From Panopea generosa (taxonomy: Eukaryota; Mollusca; Bivalvia; Adapedonta; Hiatellidae), in NCBI GenBank assembly GCA_029582155.1, contig CM055895.1, positions 51,116,250-51,180,249 of the forward strand: a stretch of DNA of 64,000 nucleotides, read 5' to 3'. Position 1 is the stretch's first letter; every line of letters begins with the position of its first letter. Under the pieces are notes generated by a model. That model saw only the letters and a program-made list of their open reading frames with translations. It was not told the DNA's origin and made no database searches. This document shows positions 12,070-23,644 of the stretch, one piece after another. The translations under genes and the position numbers were made by a program.

Positions 12070-14170
12070 AACCCCATAAATGCCTCATTGACACTCAACA
12101 TATAGTGTCTAGACACTCAAAATACAAGTTCTGATAATAATAGAAGATCTAGGAATAAAGCAAATGTTCCAATTCAACAGCATGTCACTGAATCAGTGCA
12201 ACATCTTCTGGATCTACTGTTCGAATGCATCAACAAACAACTACATATTGGTCAAGAAATAAACATAAAGCAAATGGTGACAAATGCACGTTGTTATGAT
12301 TAAAACTCATCATTCAGTGATTGCGGACCCGGATGCTTAATATCTTGTCCTCATGCCTTTAACACCAATGAATCTGTATAAATATTCAAACGATTCTTAT
12401 CAGTATTCATCGCCACCTGGTTGGAAGAAAAACGTAATGCCTTTCGTGGCAATATTTATAATCATATTACAGTAATAAACAGTCAATACTTACTACAATA
12501 ACAACTATCTCAGTGTTACATAACAGTATCTTACTTCATGCGACTTAGCCAAGCTGAAAACTGATACCCTGTTGATGGAGCTTTGTTCAAATAACTAAAC
12601 AAGCGATCCTGTAACAAGGTATAACCTTCAAGTATAATGGCATGCTCGCAAAGTGGTAAATTGGATCGCCTACCTTCGTTATTTTACTGAAGCGATCTTC
12701 CCCGTTTAATCAGTTTTAGACTACCTGAAAGTATGATAATGACACCCAATTCCCACCTCAGCTTCATTCATATCCCATCACCTACTGACAAATATTGCCA
12801 TTACCGATATTGGCTTATTAAATTGACCAAAACAGTAACCAGAAACTCATAACAATGGTAACTGAGGTCTCATTATGCAACACTGTTTTTCTGTTGCATA
12901 AAGCATCATCCCGCAGCGTAATTTCCCGCAACATCATAAATTCATACTAAAAGTGTAATGTCTGACAATAATGCACTCACTACATAACCAGTAGGAATAC
13001 CAAAAGCACCATTTCTCTGTCAGATAACAATCGCCAAACATTTGCTTATCCAGCATAAAGCGTATAGTTAACGTTTCTGTAGTGTTACACGTTTGTTTCA
13101 GAATATAAATTGAACCATTAAAGTCAAAATTTGTATTTTATTATTTATTTATTTTAATATTTTCAATGAAGGTGATGAAACTCAAGACCTATGACGTGAA
13201 ACATTGTCTCGTAGAACAGACGTAAATTGGTCTACTGCACCCATTTACTGCCCCAAAGTCATTTAAAATGACTATAAATAATTCAAGTTTTTGTAAGGTT
13301 ACTTTCTTACGTTTAAACCGTATCAGTCTGGTTTCAAGAACATCTACCTTTTGTTGAGGAATTCAGAAATACTGACAACATCGAGCTCAAATAAATACAA
13401 TCATGAAGTTTGATGGGTGTACAAATTATTTCCTCATCTATTAGAAAATTCAAACTGCCACATACTTTATCAAACCATTAACCAAAAATTTGATTGAGAA
13501 ATATCTTTATGCCAGAAAATATAAGCAATCTTAGAAATGATCCAGGCTTACAATCCAGTTGTGAATGCAATCGTACAGTGAATATATGCGTAAAAAGTAT
13601 AAAAGTAATCTGCTTTTGACTACGGCCAGGGTGTGCTGCCGAATATACTTCCATGAAAAATAGCATCATTCTAAGTAAAACACCATGCAAATGTTTCTTA
13701 GTATGAAGTAAGCAAGCATGGTCTTTATCCACATTTTGTGAATAGCAAATGTTATGTAATATATTACGTACAGTTCTTAAATAAAATATTTATTAAACCA
13801 AGGTCAACATACTGACTAGCAATCATACCCAAAAGAAAAAGTTTTGCCACCATTTTCCTGCAAGAATAACTAAAACACACAATAAGATTTCGATGTTTTA
13901 AAGATTTAATTATACTTTCCTCACTTTGAAAAAATAAAATTATTTCATCACGTTAATGTCATGATGTATTAAATGTATTATATTGTAATACTAAGCAAAA
14001 TTTATGTACTGTACCTCTTGATCAGGATTTTTTTTTAAATTGGCTTAACATTTTTCCAATATGTCATGTCTTTATATACTCACTGATATACTTTCTGACC
14101 ATGTATTGCCAAAGGGATATCTATTTAAATATGCCAAAATGAAATATTGAAAAGAGATTTCTTAACTTGG
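12070..14170. other. No recognisable gene
   Basis: AT-rich sequence without coding or repeat signals that I can support. The minus-strand ORF at 13,478-13,732 matches no family I know. Confidence 0.45.
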
Positions 14171-14470
14171 ACTACGCGCCTAGATAAGACTAATATAGAT
14201 TTCCCGCTTAAAATTGTAACATATCTTGTGAGTCACGTGATTTCATTTCTATTTCAGTTTGATCCGTCATAAAGATTTACATGTAAATGTTGTTTCATCT
14301 TAGAAAGAGTCCGAATGACGATGCAATGGTCGTCAAGCAATATTTAAGTGATGTCTATTTTCAAATTTGGGAGTTCGTTTTAAGTTTACCACTCCTATTT
14401 AAATATCAATTTTGTCACGTTTTGACATTAAATAGCGTTTTTCCTGATATACTCCCTTTAATGTTCCTAA
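14171..14470 (+). repeat. Dispersed repeat family B, copy 1
   Basis: Matches 16,461-16,835 in the same orientation. Shared blocks include CGCGCCTA, ACGTGATTTCATTT, ATTTCAGTTTGAT, CTTAGAAAGAGTCC, AATGACGATGC, TATTTAAGTG and TGTCTATTTT. Both copies end near CCTGATAYACTCC. Copy 2 has extra sequence in its 3' part. Confidence 0.8.
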
Positions 14471-14479
14471 AAGGATTTT

Positions 14480-15180
14480 TTTACTGATTTATTTTTTTCT
14501 TTTCTTTTGAGTATTATATTTTCCACCGATTTCGGAATGTGCAACCCCAATCGGAGTCAACACTCACCAATTGACACATATTATTATATACCAATTTAGA
14601 TATCATGGCCGACTCGAAACGCAGATAACGGATTCAGCCACAGTCTCGGTTGCAGATGTCGCTGTAACACAATGGATGGCATCAGATGATCTTCACTACA
14701 CGCCTCTGGCCGCCTTCCTCTTTCTGTTTCACTATATTCGACTCGGGTTAACATGCAAATTATTATCAACGATTAAAACTAAGATCATGGAAGATTTAAA
14801 ATATAATAATAAATGCATTCGACCGAATTTACATCTTTCTAACCCTAGCACTTTATCCAATAGTCCCTGTGCTTTATTATAACCAATTTGCACACTGCCA
14901 TTAACATACTTTGAGATCTAGCCGTTACATGCACTGAGATTAATTATCATAATATGTATATTCCAACGGTTATTCTTTATTCAATTATTAGACAGTCAAA
15001 TGAAAAACGAATTAATTTTATTAAAATCATTCAGCACCCGTAACATTTGTGCCTCTTTGTCACAATAAACCATCGGTATTATTTATACACCGGTCAATGG
15101 AGAGATCGTTGACACCATGTTTTGGTGTTAATTGTTTAATATGTATAATCGTTATGTTCAATTTCTGTTTCAAACGAACT
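14480..15180. other. No recognisable gene; one unexplained ORF
   Basis: The plus-strand ORF 14,571-14,882 (103 codons) begins with a less AT-rich segment (RYHGRLETQITDSATVSVAD) and ends in ordinary AT-rich sequence. I recognise no domain and see no splice or promoter support, so it is not called as a gene. Confidence 0.4.
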
Positions 15181-15294
15181 AACGGTAAACAACACAACTA
15201 TCGCCTAACGGCCATCCTAACGGTAAACAACACAACTATCGCCTAACAGCCATCCTAACGGTAAACAACACAACTATCGCCTAACAGCCATCCT
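15181..15294. repeat. 38-bp tandem repeat, exactly 3 copies
   Basis: AACGGTAAACAACACAACTA plus TCGCCTAACRGCCATCCT repeats three times almost without change, so it is a recent expansion. Confidence 0.96.
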
Positions 15295-15436
15295 TATGAT
15301 TATTTATTAGACCTCTCTTCCCATTTGAAGGTCATTTACAAGTTTTTACACATAATGTTCGCCTACCAAACCGCATTTGCGCCGATGCAAACACTTACAT
15401 ATAAACAAACAGAATTTGTGCCTGCATATAATTTAT

Positions 15437-15568
15437 TACTATATTACCTTAATCCCAAATGTCAAAAGGGACGGTGCATTGTTCTAACAATCCAATAAGA
15501 ACCACACTGAAGAGTGCACCTTACTTTTAAAGTGTATGCATCTCAATAACTATCACCTATTAGCTAAA
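15437..15568 (+). repeat. Dispersed repeat family A, copy 2
   Basis: Direct-orientation partner of 11,450-11,586, with the same block order. Confidence 0.8.
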
Positions 15569-15569
15569 A

Positions 15570-16460
15570 AACTTTCGTGTTTATGAAATTCACAAACATC
15601 GGTTTTCCGTGGCCAAGTTATGCCGTTTTTTACTGTCATCGTCGCCATCATCATCGGGCAATAGTGAAGAGAAAATATTAAATTTTAAGGTAGAGCTCTG
15701 TCGTTAACAACAACAGTTTTTGTATTAATGGACAAGATTTATCAAATAATATAAAGAAATGTGGCTGGGGCATGTGCCTATACCAAAAATAACAATGAAC
15801 AAGAAGAAATTACCGAAAATTTGCCCAAAAAATGAGGATTTGGGGTAACTTTGGTAACACTTCTTTTACCACACAGCTTATTTTCTGAAATATACCTGAT
15901 TATTTTCCAAAATATACCTGAATATCAAATGTTAGAGACAAATTCTGATGAAAAAAATGTAATAAAAATGAAAATAAACCTGTTTGAGAAATCGCCATAT
16001 TGTTTTGCAATATCATAGGCTTGTGGGTCTACCCAATTTCAACAAATGCTCTTCACAAGGGAGGTAATCAAAACATAAACAAAAATAGTTTGGATAAACA
16101 GTGGAATCTAAAAATTTTAGCAAATGAATCTAATGTATAATTAAACTTATGCATACAAAGTTCCAAAGTAATTTCTCCTGTATAAAATATACGTCAATTT
16201 CAATAAAACTCATTTACTGCATGCTAATTTGTAATCACGTGAAAGTGTGCTGTCGCCAGCTTCTGCTTGGCAGAGACGGACGCTCTTCTGAGTAGAAAAT
16301 GAATTGAATCAAACAGTCGGAAGGCACGGGTAACGACAATTTTATGCTTCTGAAAGTTCTTAATACAAAACCTGTGATGTATTTACAAAGTCAAAGTAAC
16401 TTATCTACATTACCTACAAAGTAAATTCTTCTTTAAAAAGAGTGAAAAACATAACAATAA
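15570..16460. other. No recognisable gene
   Basis: AT-rich. A short direct duplication (AAATATACCTGAWTAT, near 15,889 and 15,911) is the only pattern I saw. Confidence 0.45.
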
Positions 16461-16835
16461 CGCGCCTAAAATAGACTTCCCATTTAAAATTATGACATAT
16501 TTTGTGACGTTTTAAATAAGTTACGTGATTTCATTTTGATTTCAGTTTGATCTGTTACATAGGTTTACGTTTAGTTTTAATTGTTTATCTTAGAAAGAGT
16601 CCTAATGACGATGCGTAGGTCAACAATCAGTATTTAAGTGCTGTCTATTTTTAGAATGGCTATTTCTTTTAAAGTTTACCACACCAACTTAAATATCTGT
16701 TTTTTTTTCCACGTTTTGGTGAATTTGACATTCGGATTTTATTTGTTAATGTTAGTGAGATGTGTTTTATCCATTTTAAAAAATAATTTTATTTAAAGAC
16801 ATTTACAGCGATGTTTTCCTGATACTCCTTAAGGC
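16461..16835 (+). repeat. Dispersed repeat family B, copy 2
   Basis: Direct-orientation partner of 14,171-14,470. The order A, B, A', B' along 11.4-16.8 kb suggests an old tandem duplication of a segment containing both families. Confidence 0.78.
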
Positions 16836-16839
16836 GACA

Positions 16840-17551
16840 CATGACAAAACAGTATACAGTCTATAAATAATATTTTTATTATTGAATACTTTGGTCGTCG
16901 TCGTTTACTATCTTCATTATCTATCCCCCGAGACCGATTTTATGGCTCGCTAAATACTCGATATCGGCTGAAGAAATGAAATGTGGTGGCAATGAAACAT
17001 AATCAAATAGAGACTAGATATTGTATTTCCTTATAGCCAATATATTTTTTATATTGAAGAAACGTTGTTTATATCAAAATGGCTTACTCAAGGTCATTTG
17101 TTGTCAGATACCATATGTATAGAATACATGATATATTCGGATTTTATTATACTGATAGGGCATTACCATTCATATATAGGTCCCATGAGGCTACTGCAGA
17201 GCTATAAACGTCTAGTAGTATAAGAAATAAAGAACTGTAAGAAAAATATATACTTATAAAAAGACAAAAAAAAATGATGTTTGACATTTTGGGTACTTTT
17301 TGGAAACACAATATTTCAATATCGTTTGATTTTTTCATTCCTTAAACAGTTTATTATTTTCACATGAAATGGAAGAGACTGTATAGATGATTTTAAGAGA
17401 ATATTTTATAGTGAACACGTGAGTTTGGTTTCCGTTCCGTGATAAGCATGAACCAGACAATGCTTTTACTTGCAATTCTTTACCACAAAAACAACTTCAT
17501 TTCTAATTCTTCGAGTTCGCGCTTATTAAATGTGATTCGAAAACAGACAAC
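16840..17551. other. No recognisable gene
   Basis: AT-rich flank of the foldback element. Nothing is supported here. Confidence 0.45.
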
Positions 17552-17555
17552 TTAA

Positions 17556-18668
17556 GGAGGAATATACCTTTTAAATTATTTTCGAAATCAGTGGAATATT
17601 TAGTATGTAATGAAACAAGAAGTAATTTCCAATTTGAATATGCTTTTTTATCTGCGGTAAATATAACACTTCTTTACATATGACGTTGTAAACATGGCCA
17701 TGTTTGGTCTTTTTGACGTCCCGATTTATAGCAGCAAAATCGCGTATTTGTCGACCTCAGTCAAGTTATACCGAATGTACAGAATCGAAACACATATCAC
17801 CACGTACACATTCAACGGATATATGAATTTACATATGTAATAATTACGACGAACGCCAAATTCTGAAAATATTACCGAAAAACGGAAATTATTATTTTCT
17901 CGATTTTTTCGAAAAAAATGCTTCAAATCAAAATTACTTAAAAACAAACCGAGCGATTTTGGAATAATTTTTATTTGATTTCTAACAATATGCTTCACAG
18001 TGATTATGAGATTTTTAGAACAATTGACAAACTAGATATTTTTTTATTATTAATTATTTAACCCCACCCTACGTCAAAAAAGACGTCAACATATTGCATA
18101 ATTCTACACGTTTTCCATAAGATATTCGGCAGTTGATTAAGGTTAAAGTATTTTCTAAATCAGTGGTTCAATTAGTATATTATAAAACTAGAAGAAATTT
18201 CCAATGTGAATATGTGTTTTTTGCAGCGGTCAATAGAATATATATTTATATTTGACGTCGTAAACATGGCCATGTTCAGCCTTTTTGACGTCCCAATGTA
18301 TAGCAGCAAAATCGCGTATTTTTTCGACCTCAGTTGAGTTATTCCTAATACACAGAATAGAAACATATATCACCATGTACACATTTGACGGATGTATGGA
18401 TTTACAGATGCAAAAATTATGACAAACGCCACATTTTGAAAATACTAGCGAAAATCGGAAACTATTTTTTCTCCCGTTTTTTTCGTAAAAACAGCTTCAA
18501 ATCAAAATTACCAAAAATCAAACCAAGCGAATTTTACATAATTTTTATATGTTTTCATACTATTTATTGTACAATAATTGTGAGATTTTTTGAAAAATTG
18601 ACAAACTAGATTTTTTATGATATTCAATTATTTAACCCTACCCTACGTCAAAAAACGCTTTAAAGCAA
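17556..18668 (+). repeat. Foldback left arm: two direct ~570-bp subunits
   Basis: Subunit a1 (about 17,556-18,094) and subunit a2 (about 18,135-18,668) are diverged direct copies. Both carry GTAAACATGGCCATGTTYRG, CTTTTTGACGTCCC, TAGCAGCAAAATCGCGTATT, TATATCACCAYGTACACATT and CCTACGTCAAAAAA in the same order. The ORFs in a1 (minus) and a2 (plus) are on different strands, which argues that the subunit is not protein-coding. Several TGACGTC sites recur. Confidence 0.8.
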
Positions 18669-19491
18669 ACGTCAACGTCGGTATAGCGCATGAGGTATAC
18701 GTTTTGTGATAATCAAACAAGTTTGTTCTTATCATTATATTAGTATTTTGTGCACACTAGTTATATATACTTCTGCTGTTTAGTGGCAACTAATTTGTCT
18801 ATAGCATTTATGATAGTATGTCTGTTTGGTGCACGTACAAAACCGTCATTTTTTTTTCACTTACAGGGAACTGGATTTCAAAACAATATTCTCATTTCTG
18901 ACTAGCTCCACGACTGCTAGTGAAATGTGGACATCACGGTTGTCAATTATTAGAACAATGGGTCTGGTCTTTCTAAAGTTCGGAGCAAACTGTTCAGTAC
19001 ACATTTATAAAATGAGCTTGAAACAATACCCACTATAGCAGTAAAAAGCCACCCTTCCACACAGCCCCATGCTCCTACGTACGTTCAGTGACAATATACC
19101 TGGATCGTGGCTTTTCACTGCTCATCATAGACGGTATTGTTTCAAACCCATTTTATGTATGTGTAACAGTTTGCTCCGAATTTTAGAAAGGCCAGACCTG
19201 TTGTTCTAATAACTGACAACCGTGATATCCACATTTCACTAGCAGTCGTGGAGCTAGTCAGAAATGAGAATATTGTTTTGGAATCCAGTTCCCTGTAAGT
19301 GAAAAAAAAAATGACGGTTTTGTACGTGCACCGAACAGACACGCTATCATAAATGCTATAGACAAATTAGTTGCCACTAAACAGCAGAAGAATATATAAC
19401 TAGTGTGCACAAAATACTAATATAATGATAAGAACAAACTTGTTTGATTATCACAAAACGTATACCGCATGCGCTATACCGACGTTGACGT

Positions 19492-20604
19492 TTGCTTTAA
19501 AGCGTTTTTTGACGTAGGGTAGGGTTAAATAATTGAATATCATAAAAAATCTAGTCTGTCAATTTTTCAAAAAATCTCACAATTATTGTACAATAAATAG
19601 TAGGAAAACATATAAAAATTATGTAAAATTCGCTTGGTTTGATTTTTGGTAATTTTGATTTGAAGCTGTTTTTACGAAAAAAACGGGAGAAAAAATAGTT
19701 TCCGTTTTTCGCTAGTATTTTCAAAATGTGGCGTTTGTCATAATTTTTGCATCTGTAAATCCATACATCCGTCAAATGTGTACATGGTGATATATGTTTC
19801 TATTCTGTGTATTAGGAATAACTTAACTGAGGTCGAAAAAATACGCGATTTTGCTGCTATACATTGGGACGTCAAAAAGGCTGAACATGGCCATGTGTAC
19901 GACGTCACATATAAATATATATTCTATTGACCGCTGCAAAACATACATATTCACATTGAAAATTTCTTCTAGTTTCATAATATACTAATTGAACCACTGA
20001 TTTAGAAGATAATTTAACCTTAATCAACTGCCGAATATCTTATGGAAAACGTGTAGAATTATGCAATATGTTGACGTCTTTTTTGACGTAGGGTGGGGTT
20101 AAATAATTAAAAATAAAAAAAAATCTAGTTTGTCAATTGTTCTAAAAATCTAACAATCACTGTGAAGCAAATTGTTAGAAATCAAATAAAAGTTATTCCA
20201 AAATCGCTCGGTTTGTTTTTTGGTAATTTTGATTTGAAGCATTTTTTTCGAAAAAATCGAGAAAATAATAATTTCCGTTTTTCGCTAATGTTTTCAGAAT
20301 TTGGCGTTCGTCGTAATTATTGCATCTGTAAATTCATATATCCGTTGAATGTGTACGTGGTGATATGTGTTTCGATTCTGTACATTCGGTATAACTTGAC
20401 TGAGGTCGACAAATACGCGATTTTGCTGCTATAAATCGGGACGTCAAAAAGACCAAACATGGCCATGTTTACGACGTCATAGGTAAAGAAGTGTTATATT
20501 TACCGCAGAAAAAAAAGCATATTCAAATTGGAAATTACTTCTAGTTTCATTACATACCAAATATTCCACTGATTTCGAAAATAATTTAAAAGGTATATTC
20601 CTCC
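19492..20604 (-). repeat. Foldback right arm: inverted a2' and a1' subunits
   Basis: Mirror image of 17,556-18,668. The arm order outward from the centre is core, a2', a1'. Confidence 0.8.
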
Positions 20605-20609
20605 TTAAG

Positions 20610-21365
20610 GTGCGAGAGTATTTGTATTTACAGTGGCCGCTGTTGTCTCTGTTGAACATATATATATTATTCTGTTTTCATTCCGACACGCCCAGCGCTT
20701 CCGAATAATCAATATAATCTACGCTATAAACTCGTGAATTTCATGATCACAGATAATAAGTGATTACGTTCATTCAGTCTACCCTGGGATAACCCGGGAC
20801 ATATTTTTCATAATTATGTAAATACAAACGATATTAAAAATGTCATTTAAACATTCTAAAGTGTTTTGAATTAAAATGCACTTAACCATATAAATAGCGT
20901 GGTACGTATTATATTCCTACTTTTATAAATATATATGACTTAACTTTTTAAAAAAAAATGTATGATTATGGAGGTTTTATTTCCTAATTTCAAAATTTAT
21001 AAACAGCAGTGCGTTATATAAACTATAATCTTCATTGATGTTATAGAATTCTGCAAACCTAGACATACTATTAATGATATCATGATAACAGCAAGTCCAA
21101 GGTTATTTCTATCTATCCATCCCAGGAGGTATTGCTATGTTGTTTTATGATAGACACATATACTGATGTTGTAAAACTCTGACATAAATATGATACAAAT
21201 GTAGTATGTCTAAATAATTTATAAACAATAAACACCGATTGACTGACAAATTCACATTCTTACATGCTGTTACTATCGGTTAACAAGCGTTAAGGTTGGT
21301 TACCTTACGGTTATAGTACTAATGATGTATTTATTTTTTATTCTCGTTTTCTTTAAGCATATTAT
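20610..21365. other. No recognisable gene
   Basis: AT-rich. Any N-terminal part of the polymerase pseudogene upstream of 21,366 is beyond recognition. Confidence 0.45.
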
Positions 21366-23451
21366 GTTATTTTCCATTATCATCTTACGGGAAAATATCG
21401 CGGAAGTGCACACAACAAGTGTAATAGATTCTTAAGATTTAGTTAAAAGATCCTGTTGTGTTCCATAATCTAAAAGGATATGATGGTCATTTCATAATGC
21501 AGGAAATTTGTAAGTTTGAAATGGAAATTAATGTTATTCCTAATAATATGGAAAAATACATGTCCTTCATGATAGACAACTTAGTCTTTATGGATAGTTT
21601 ACAATTTCTTAACCAATCCTTAGCTAATTTAGTAAGTAACTGACCAGAAGAGGCATTTTATTTTACTAAAAAAACATTTTAAAGATAAGTTGGAATTAGT
21701 AAAAAGAAAGGGGGTTTATCCATATGATTACATGGATAGTTGAGATAAGTTTAATGGTAAACATTTACCATCAAAGAACTTATTTCATTCCAAGTTAACA
21801 AATGAGACTATGTCAGATGACGATTACGAACATGCGTGGGGTGTGTGGAAGTCATTTGGTTGCGAGACAATGTGAGATTATCATGATCTCTATTTAAAGA
21901 CTGATGTCCTTTTGCTATATGTTGTATTTGAAAACTTTCGTGGGACATGTTTAGAATTATACAAACTTGATCCTTGTCATGTCTGTTAAAGTCCTGGTTT
22001 AGCTTGGGATGCAATGTTAAAGATGATAACGATTTATTTGGATCTTATCATAGATATTGACACGCATTTAATAGTTGAAAAAGAATTTCGAGACGGTAAT
22101 AGTTACATCGCTAACAGATATTCTAAGGCGAATAACAAATACTTACCTAGACGCTTACAACCTTTATGGTTAGGGAATGAGTCAACCTTTACCTTATGGT
22201 AATTTTAAATGGGTTAGTCCAGAGGAATTGGACAAAACTGAAAATAATAACTTTTTTATCGAGTGTGAACTGATTTATTCAGAAGAAATACATGATTTAC
22301 ATTCCGATTACCCTTTAGCACCAGAGAAATGAATAATACAAGATAAAATGTTATTTGATTTCTGTGTTAAGATAAAAGAAAATTAATATAATATAAGGAG
22401 TGATAGAACAACAAAATGGGTTCCTAATTTATTTAATAAGAACAAATATGTTATTCATAGGAAAAACCGTCAACTTTATCTTGATCTTGGAATGAAGTTG
22501 GGTAAGGTTTATAGAGTATTACAGATTGATGAAAGACCTTGGTTGGCTGAATATATTGATTTTAACATACAAAAGAGAACATAAGCTAAGGATGCTTTTG
22601 AAAAAAGATCTTTTTAAGTGGATGAATAATTATGTGTTTGGAAAAACAATGGACAACTTAAGAAAAAGAATTAATTTAAAATTAACCCATGATGAAAGGG
22701 TATTAGAAACACATGCAGCCAAAGCAACCTTTATTTCTGCACACATGTTTAACGATAATTTGTATGCAATAAATGAAATTAAAGAGGAGTTGATTTTTAA
22801 TCGTCCTTGTTATTTTGGAATGACCATCTTAGAATTAAGTAAATATTTAATGTATAATTTTCATTACAATTTTATTCTTAAAAAGTATAATAGAAATAAA
22901 GTAAAATTATCATTCACAGAAACTGACTCCTTATGTTATGATATTTAAACAAATGATGTTAATGAGGATTTGCACGAGGAAAAAAAAGAATGTTTGATGA
23001 TAGTGATTACTCTAAAAACAGTCCATTCTTCTTCGATGATAATAAAACAGTTATTTGTAAGATGAAGGATGAGGCAGAGGGTATTCCGATGGCTGAATTA
23101 ATTGGTTTGAGAAGTAAGATGTATTCGTATACAATGGGTGGTAAATATATAAAAATGTAAAGGTATAACCAAAGGTATTGTTAAGAAAAATATAATGCAT
23201 GAGGATTACAAAGATAATTTAATTAATGAATGTGTGAAAATGCACACAATAAAACAATAAAATCAGTTAAGCATCAGGTAAAAAGTAATGAAATAAATAA
23301 AGCTAGTTTATCATGTTTTGATAATGAAAGATATATATCGGATGATGGAATTAAAACACTTCCATATGGTTGTTATGGTAAAAAAATAAAGTTGCTGAGG
23401 CGCGATTACAAAAGAAAGAGCATAAGTAAAATGGAGCGGTTATTCGAGTGA
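21366..23451 (+). pseudogene. Protein-primed family B DNA polymerase pseudogene, Polinton/Maverick type
   Basis: Decayed copy of the replicative polymerase of a Polinton/Maverick element (or a related adintovirus-like insertion). From 5' to 3' I see a Cys/His segment with TGKYRGSAHNKCN (about 21,390), an exonuclease-domain motif FHNLKGYDGHFIMQ (21,458 onward), a YDYMDS-KFN segment (about 21,720), a [17 protein letters not shown] motif (about 21,880), SYIANRYSKANNKYL (about 22,100), polymerase motif B NYVFGKTMDNLRKR (about 22,630) and motif C FTETDSLCY (about 22,915). C-terminal text FDNERYISDDG-PYGCYG follows near 23,310-23,375. The usual first Asp of motif C appears as Glu. There are at least three in-frame stops between 21,640 and 22,000 and several frameshifts, so no product is expected. 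No capsid, protease, ATPase or integrase gene of the element is visible nearby, so this is a fragment. The family is confident; the exact source is not. Confidence 0.9.
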
Positions 23452-23509
23452 TTTCAGTTCTTGGGTTCCGTTTAAGGATTTAGCAGTCTAGTGACTGTCT
23501 AGTGGGGTC

Positions 23510-23641
23510 GAGTAGTAGTATACAATATGCCGGTCTCAGAAAACTTTTTTATCACCAAAAATGACCAGCGAGCTTGGGTGAGCTGGTCATTTTTAGGTGG
23601 TGGAAAAAGGGTGCTGAAAGTGGTACATTGTATACTACTCA
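23510..23641. repeat. Long imperfect hairpin, possibly a MITE
   Basis: An inner perfect stem (AAAAATGACCAGC / GCTGGTCATTTTT, about 23,556-23,594) has a 12-base loop. An outer stem (GAGTAGTAGTATACAATATG against CATTGTATACTACTC) closes at about 23,510 and 23,641, with looser pairing between. It begins about 60 bp after the last open frame of the polymerase pseudogene. Small ORFs on both strands here are products of the symmetry. Confidence 0.8.
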
Positions 23642-23644
23642 CAA

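Larger units (their letters stand above)
17556..20604. mobile_element. 3.05-kb foldback element flanked by TTAA
   Basis: The two halves are inverted copies centred at about 19,080, with a loop of roughly 50 bp (about 19,053-19,105). The ends read GGAGGAATATACC and GGTATATTCCTCC. Each is bordered by TTAA (17,552-17,555 and 20,605-20,608), and similarity stops right outside. Small ORFs on the two arms are nearly identical (for example 18,385-18,609 plus against 19,551-19,775 minus, three differences in 74 residues), so the arms are very similar. No transposase is recognisable. A TTAA target duplication is typical of piggyBac-type transposition, so a non-autonomous piggyBac-driven foldback is my best reading. 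An assembly artefact or a recent inverted duplication is the alternative. Confidence 0.82.

Noticed and set aside
14571-14882. 103-codon plus-strand ORF
   Set aside because: No recognisable domain, composition changes halfway, and there is no promoter or splice support.
17726-20434. Paired small ORFs in the foldback arms as real genes
   Set aside because: They are mirror copies of one sequence. The corresponding subunits a1 and a2 are open on different strands, and the residues are those of AT-rich noncoding DNA.
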